Source: Actinomycetota bacterium
Lineage (GTDB): Bacteria > Actinomycetota > Actinomycetes > S36-B12
Assembly (NCBI GenBank): GCA_027729865.1
Contig: JAQCBM010000070.1
Span: forward strand, 1 to 8,888
DNA: 8,888 nt
Direction of reading: 5' to 3'
The translations under genes and the position numbers were made by a program. Positions within the stretch are counted from its first letter, which is position 1. Each line of letters opens with the position of its first letter. This document shows positions 5,733 through 8,888 of this stretch, piece by piece. The notes beneath the pieces are model-generated. The model was not told the DNA's origin. It made no database searches and saw only the letters and a program-made list of their open reading frames with translations.

Positions 5733-6196
5733 AGTGGTGCTCCCGCCGCCTGATACCCCGTCCGAAGAAGCAACTCGGCTTCGTGCCCCATCTGCTCGCG
5801 AACAAGTGTGAGCATGGTGGTGGTGAAGTGTCGGTCATGCAGCGCGCTGGAGTGCCCGGTCACGCAAAGGTGATGTGCGATCTCATGCAAGACAACGGAT
5901 TCGCGCATCGCCCACATGTGATCGCTGGGAATGGCAATGACGCCTTCTGCGGTTTCGTAGTGCGCACGGGTGCCACCCTTGCGATGGCGAATACTGGGGG
6001 GCGCGGCGTTGCGGTTTCGGCACACGTGGCCAACGTAAGAGGAAACGTCATCCAAACTCCCAAAGCGCATCTGAACCGGCGCGATGAGTTGCGAGCCGAA
6101 AAAGTCCACGTGACCACCCCGGTCAAGGATTGCGGACCACTGATCTTCGGCTCGATACACCGCTTGTCGATGTTGATCGGTTGGCCTACTGGACAT
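5729..6196 (-). CDS. TIGR04338-type zinc metallohydrolase
   Basis: 155 aa predicted zincin-like hydrolase of unknown substrate. The N-terminal block RQAVYRAEDQW (residues 10-20) is a family hallmark. The HEXXH motif is HEIAHH at 104-109: H104 and H108 bind zinc and E105 is the catalytic base in this class. A later histidine in LHDRHF (H120 or H123) is the likely third ligand, recalling the HExxH...HG arrangement of SprT-like proteins. There is no signal peptide or membrane segment, so it is cytoplasmic. Its ATG lies 3 nt after the TGA of the FGGY kinase, with only a weak GGAA upstream, and its stop overlaps the DUF2786 start. It could be a protease or peptidase; a role in sugar catabolism is not evident despite its position. 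Confidence 0.82.
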   Translation of the reverse strand: MSSRPTDQHRQAVYRAEDQWSAILDRGGHVDFFGSQLIAPVQMRFGSLDDVSSYVGHVCRNRNAAPPSIRHRKGGTRAHYETAEGVIAIPSDHMWAMRESVVLHEIAHHLCVTGHSSALHDRHFTTTMLTLVREQMGHEAELLLRTGYQAAGAPL

Positions 6197-6199
6197 GAA

Positions 6200-7546
6200 T
6201 CAATTCCGCGAGCTGATCCAACGCGGGAGTTCGTCGGCCGCCGGACGTTCCATCGCGCCCGCTGCGATGGCTCCGAACATCGCCGCTCCCAGCGCACCGG
6301 CTTCGTTCACTTCACTGATCTCGAACTCCCCCATCGCGTCGCGTTTCGCCTGGATGACCATGGCGTCGTGCACCCACCCACCAGCAAGAACAGTTTTCTG
6401 GCGCGGCGTGCTGGTGGCCTCCATGAAATCCAGAAGGTCCGTGCCGATAGCCACGAGGTCGGTGACACTTGCGCGCCACAGAGCTTCCGGACTGGCGTCG
6501 TCGTCGACCCCCGCGATTGCCAGACCGATGTGATCGATGTCCTGCAAGCGCAAGTCCCCTGACTTCACCTGGGTTGCCTTGTGCGCAAGGTCCGCCCTCT
6601 GCTCGATGGTTTCGACACCAAGGAGGCGCCGGATTCGCTCCAGCGATAAGCCCGTCACCAGCGCACCCAGAACACACACGTGGCCGGGAATCACACTCCA
6701 CAACACCGCGACGTCACGCTCGGCCAGCCGGATCAGTTCCTCGCGAGCAAGCGGCCCCGGAGTGAAGCGGAGAAGTGCTTCTGCCGTTCCCATGGAATCG
6801 AAAAGCGCACCGGTAGTCGCCGCTCCGCACGCGAAGGCGGCGGATTGGTGATCCATTCCCGTGGCGGTGAGTGCGGCTCCACGCATCTGTTCCGGGACGT
6901 TCGTGGCAACACCGCAGTGGTCACCGGCAACCGTGACCGGACCCGGTAGTAAAGGACCGACAAGGTCGAGGGTTGCCTGCCACGGAGCGCGTTCGACAAC
7001 ATCGAATAGTCCCGTTCGGGATAGCAGGGAAATCTCGCTCACGCGTTCACCACCGAGACGGTGGACGATCCACTCGGCGACGCTCAGGTAACAGGTAGCA
7101 CCGCCTGCGGCGGGAACGTTTTCCTGCAGCCACAAGATTTTCGCAACCGACGGCTTGTTGTTGAGCCGCATGCCCACATGCCCGTGGAAGGCTTCTTTGC
7201 CGATTGCGTCTTTCACGACGTCGGCACGCCCCCGAGGATCATGGAAAGCAATGATGGGAGCGAGCGGCTCGCCGTGCGGGCCAATGAGCACGCCCGCTTC
7301 AGCCATGCTGGTGACTCCGATGCCGACCACCTGCCCATCGGCCGGCCAGCCGCCTGCATGGGTCAGCGAGTTCAGCACCTGCGAGACGACCTCCATTAGT
7401 TCATGCGCATCCATCTGCGCCTGGGCCCCTGAGCGCTGCCACGGAGTGCTCAGCGCGGATTCAGCGAGAACGTTGCCGTCGAGATCAACGGCGAGCGCCT
7501 TCACCCGGGTGGTACCGGCATCAATTCCCACCACAAGCTCACGCAT
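6200..7546 (-). CDS. FGGY family carbohydrate kinase
   Basis: ATP-dependent sugar kinase of the hexokinase/actin fold, 448 aa, slightly shorter than xylulokinase or gluconokinase (about 480-500). FGGY_N begins VVGIDAGTTRVKALAVD (residues 5-21), the phosphate-1 loop. A substrate-contact segment AFHDPRG (100-106) replaces the WxDxR of xylulokinases. SRTGLFDV (176-183) is a typical family block. FGGY_C opens near 224, with catalytic base D232 in TATGMDHQ, then GTAEALLRF, the adenosine-loop LAGGW (about 390) and NEAGALGAAMFGA near the end. No specificity can be read: xylulose, gluconate, erythritol-type and AI-2 (LsrK) kinases all share this fold. ATG 7546 is preceded by GAAGGGA as a Shine-Dalgarno sequence. 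It is transcribed divergently from the aldolase and dehydrogenase, probably in the same pathway, and is followed after 3 nt by the metallohydrolase gene. Confidence 0.88.
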   Translation of the reverse strand: MRELVVGIDAGTTRVKALAVDLDGNVLAESALSTPWQRSGAQAQMDAHELMEVVSQVLNSLTHAGGWPADGQVVGIGVTSMAEAGVLIGPHGEPLAPIIAFHDPRGRADVVKDAIGKEAFHGHVGMRLNNKPSVAKILWLQENVPAAGGATCYLSVAEWIVHRLGGERVSEISLLSRTGLFDVVERAPWQATLDLVGPLLPGPVTVAGDHCGVATNVPEQMRGAALTATGMDHQSAAFACGAATTGALFDSMGTAEALLRFTPGPLAREELIRLAERDVAVLWSVIPGHVCVLGALVTGLSLERIRRLLGVETIEQRADLAHKATQVKSGDLRLQDIDHIGLAIAGVDDDASPEALWRASVTDLVAIGTDLLDFMEATSTPRQKTVLAGGWVHDAMVIQAKRDAMGEFEISEVNEAGALGAAMFGAIAAGAMERPAADELPRWISSRN

Positions 7547-7631
7547 GCGCTTCCCTTCGTAGCGACGCCTTCGATCCTTCTCACCGCGAGGATAGGGTGG
7601 CGCTAGCGGGGGTGCACGCAGATAGGCATCC

Positions 7632-7649
7632 CGATGCTTGTGCGCATCG
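7632..7649. promoter_or_regulatory. Inverted repeat in the aldolase leader
   Basis: CGATGC (7632-7637) and GCATCG (7644-7649) are perfect 6-bp arms separated by 6 bp. A further GCATC at 7626-7630 could pair with the first arm instead. The dyad ends 26 bp before the aldolase GTG. It could be an operator for a sugar-responsive repressor or a small leader hairpin; the sequence does not decide. Confidence 0.35.
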
Positions 7650-7659
7650 AGCGACCACT

Positions 7660-7668
7660 AGGAGAGGA
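7660..7668 (+). promoter_or_regulatory. Shine-Dalgarno sequence that sets the aldolase start
   Basis: AGGAGAGGA lies just before GTG 7676; its last AGGA is 7 nt from that codon. This supports GTG 7676 over the frame-open ATG at 7634, whose extra 14 residues would be encoded by the dyad and the ribosome binding site. Confidence 0.7.
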
Positions 7669-7675
7669 AATCCAC

Positions 7676-8518
7676 GTGTCCGACGTCCGCTACCGGCTCA
7701 ATCGTCTCTTCAACCCCGATTCCGGTCGATGCTTGGACGTTGCCATCGATCACGGCTTCTTCGGCGAGCGTCACTTTCTGAATGGGATCGAAGATCTGGC
7801 GTCGGCCATCGACACGCTCGTGGATGCTGCTCCTGACGCCATCCAACTCACTCAAGGTCAGGCGCCCAAACTGCAAGTGCACAAAGGGCGTCAACGCCCG
7901 GCCTTGGTGATGCGTACCGATGTGGCGAATGTGTACGGCGCGCCGCTGCCCGATCACATGTTCTCTCTCATGATTCCTGAACCGGCCAAGCGCGGAGTTC
8001 AACTCGATGCCGCGATCATCGTGGTGAACTTGCTCGATCTGCCAGGACGGCCGGAAATTCGTGAGGCCTGCGTGCAAAACGTGCTCGAGGCCAAGGCCGA
8101 CTGCGAGAAGTACGGCATGCCGTTGATGGTCGAACCCTTGGTCATGAAGCCCGTGACAGCCGACGGCACCACCGGGTACACAGTCAATGGTGACCTCGAT
8201 CTCATCCTGCCGATCGTCCGTCAGGCCGTGGAACTCGGCGCAGACGTCATCAAGGCCGACCCCACGGATGATCCCGCCGACTACCACCAGGTGATCCGAA
8301 TCGCCGGGGATATTCCGGTATTAGTTCGCGGTGGAGGCCGCGTTCCCGACCGCGAACTGCTCGAGCGCACGGCGGCAGTGCTTGAGCAGGGTGCAGCCGG
8401 CATTGTGTATGGCCGCAACATCGTCCAGCACGAGAATCCAGCCGGAATTACGCGAGCGCTCATGGCCATGCTGCACCAGGGTGCGTCTGTCGACGAAGCA
8501 GAAGAACTCATCGCATGA
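7676..8518 (+). CDS. Class I aldolase, DhnA/FbaB (DeoC/LacD/LsrF) family
   Basis: TIM-barrel Schiff-base lyase, 280 aa from GTG 7676. The N-terminus carries SGRCLDVAIDHGFFGE (residues 16-31), where the D-x-DHG strand-1 motif is typical of FbaB and LsrF. The presumed Schiff-base lysine is K193 in ELGADVIKADPTDD. The phosphate-binding end of the barrel is visible as VLVRGGGRV (215-223) and AAGIVYGRNIVQ (240-251), the latter matching the family's GxxxGRNI/V motif. Related enzymes include class I fructose-1,6-bisphosphate aldolase, tagatose-bisphosphate aldolase LacD and the thiolase LsrF. Near an FGGY kinase and a Gfo/Idh dehydrogenase, it probably splits a phosphorylated sugar made by the kinase (inference). 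Its TGA overlaps the next gene's ATG by 4 nt (ATGA), indicating coupling. Confidence 0.88.
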   Translation: MSDVRYRLNRLFNPDSGRCLDVAIDHGFFGERHFLNGIEDLASAIDTLVDAAPDAIQLTQGQAPKLQVHKGRQRPALVMRTDVANVYGAPLPDHMFSLMIPEPAKRGVQLDAAIIVVNLLDLPGRPEIREACVQNVLEAKADCEKYGMPLMVEPLVMKPVTADGTTGYTVNGDLDLILPIVRQAVELGADVIKADPTDDPADYHQVIRIAGDIPVLVRGGGRVPDRELLERTAAVLEQGAAGIVYGRNIVQHENPAGITRALMAMLHQGASVDEAEELIA

Positions 8519-8888
8519 CCGACGTTCGCATCGGCATCATCGGCGGCGGGCTGATGGGCCGGGAGTTGGCCGCTGTCTGCGGGCGATGGCTTCACCTGGT
8601 TGATCATCCGGTGCGGCCGTCGGTGGTCGCGGTGGCGGACTTGAATCCGGCGGCTTTGGACTGGTTTCGGCAAGTTCCCACTATCGAGACGCTTACCGAT
8701 TCCTGGCAGCAACTCGTGGATGATGCGTCGCTGGATGTTCTCTACATCGCCGTGCCACATAACGCGCACGAAGAGATCTACACCGCTGCGGCTGCAGCAG
8801 GCAAGGACTTCCTCGCGGAGAAGCCGTTCGGTATCGACCTGGGTTCGGCGGAACGCATTGCATCTGCAATCGACACTGCAGGAGTTTT
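8515..8888 (+). CDS. Gfo/Idh/MocA family oxidoreductase, N-terminal fragment
   Basis: NAD(P)-dependent dehydrogenase of sugars or inositols, truncated by the window end after 124 complete codons of an expected 330-390. It starts MTDVRIGIIGGGLMGRELAA, with the nucleotide-binding GxGxxG-like loop GGGLMG at residues 10-15 after the first strand. An acidic residue ends strand 2 (AVADLNP, D42), which usually favours NAD(H). VLYIAVPHNAHEEI (75-88) and AEKPFGID (101-108) match the family; the EKP lysine, K103, is a conserved catalytic residue. The ATG overlaps the aldolase stop as ATGA. It probably oxidises the substrate or an intermediate of the same pathway. The C-terminal substrate domain, which would show specificity, is not in the window. 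Confidence 0.92.
   Translation, partial: MTDVRIGIIGGGLMGRELAAVCGRWLHLVDHPVRPSVVAVADLNPAALDWFRQVPTIETLTDSWQQLVDDASLDVLYIAVPHNAHEEIYTAAAAAGKDFLAEKPFGIDLGSAERIASAIDTAGV

Larger units (their letters stand above)
7547..7675. promoter_or_regulatory. Divergent intergenic region, kinase / aldolase
   Basis: These 129 bp must drive both the minus-strand kinase group and the plus-strand aldolase-dehydrogenase operon. AGGATAGGGT at 7589-7598 contains overlapping -10-like hexamers on both strands: TAGGGT (7593-7598) for plus and TATCCT (7594-7589) for minus. Neither has a convincing -35, so these are weak candidates. Palindromes CGCTAGCG (7601-7608) and GTGCAC (7612-7617) and the dyad at 7632-7649 are possible regulator sites. 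Confidence 0.35.

Noticed and set aside
5783..6562. 259-codon plus-strand reading frame across the metallohydrolase and kinase ends
   Set aside because: It is antisense to two well-supported genes and their junction, and has no family motif or ribosome binding site.
7658..8287. 209-codon minus-strand reading frame opposite the aldolase
   Set aside because: It is His-rich and motif-free, and mirrors the conserved aldolase; a shadow frame.

Overview
The window comes from a high-GC actinobacterium. The strongest evidence is the first gene fragment, which encodes mycothiol S-conjugate amidase (Mca), an enzyme of mycothiol metabolism. It is followed by a DUF4307 membrane protein and an actinobacterial-type GreA. 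From established knowledge, mycobacteria carry the same trio (Rv1082 mca, Rv1081c, Rv1080c greA in M. tuberculosis). Several genes have a TANNNT -10 hexamer 6-8 nt before the start codon and no Shine-Dalgarno sequence, which is the signature of leaderless mRNAs common in Actinobacteria. I cannot name the genus.

Layout. Bases 1-216 (minus) hold the N-terminus of mca. Bases 262-738 and 793-1278 (plus) are the DUF4307 gene and greA. A perfect 17-bp palindrome lies over the presumed greA promoter. GreA meets a DrrAB-like ABC exporter pair head-on with no intervening base (permease 1279-2130, ATPase 2127-3125, both minus). Upstream of the exporter is a type II toxin-antitoxin pair (3170-3675, minus): a Phd/YefM antitoxin and a RelE-type toxin, with an AT-rich promoter/operator. 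Next on the minus strand are an ACT-domain threonine dehydratase (3716-4921), a DUF2786 protein (4938-5732), a TIGR04338-type HEXXH metallohydrolase (5729-6196) and an FGGY sugar kinase (6200-7546). These four are spaced by 16, -4 and 3 nt, so they may form one transcript read from the kinase towards the dehydratase.

From a 129-bp divergent intergenic region, the plus strand carries a class I DhnA/LsrF-type aldolase (7676-8518). It overlaps by 4 nt a Gfo/Idh/MocA dehydrogenase that runs off the window end. Kinase, aldolase and dehydrogenase look like part of a sugar or polyol catabolic locus whose substrate cannot be read from this window.

Most of the window is ordinary actinobacterial chromosome. 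The least explained parts are the sugar locus, the coupling of its kinase to the poorly characterised metallohydrolase/DUF2786 pair, and several dyads at promoters and gene ends. There are no tRNA or rRNA genes, CRISPR arrays or insertion sequences that I can see. No gene-free stretch exceeds 130 bases.
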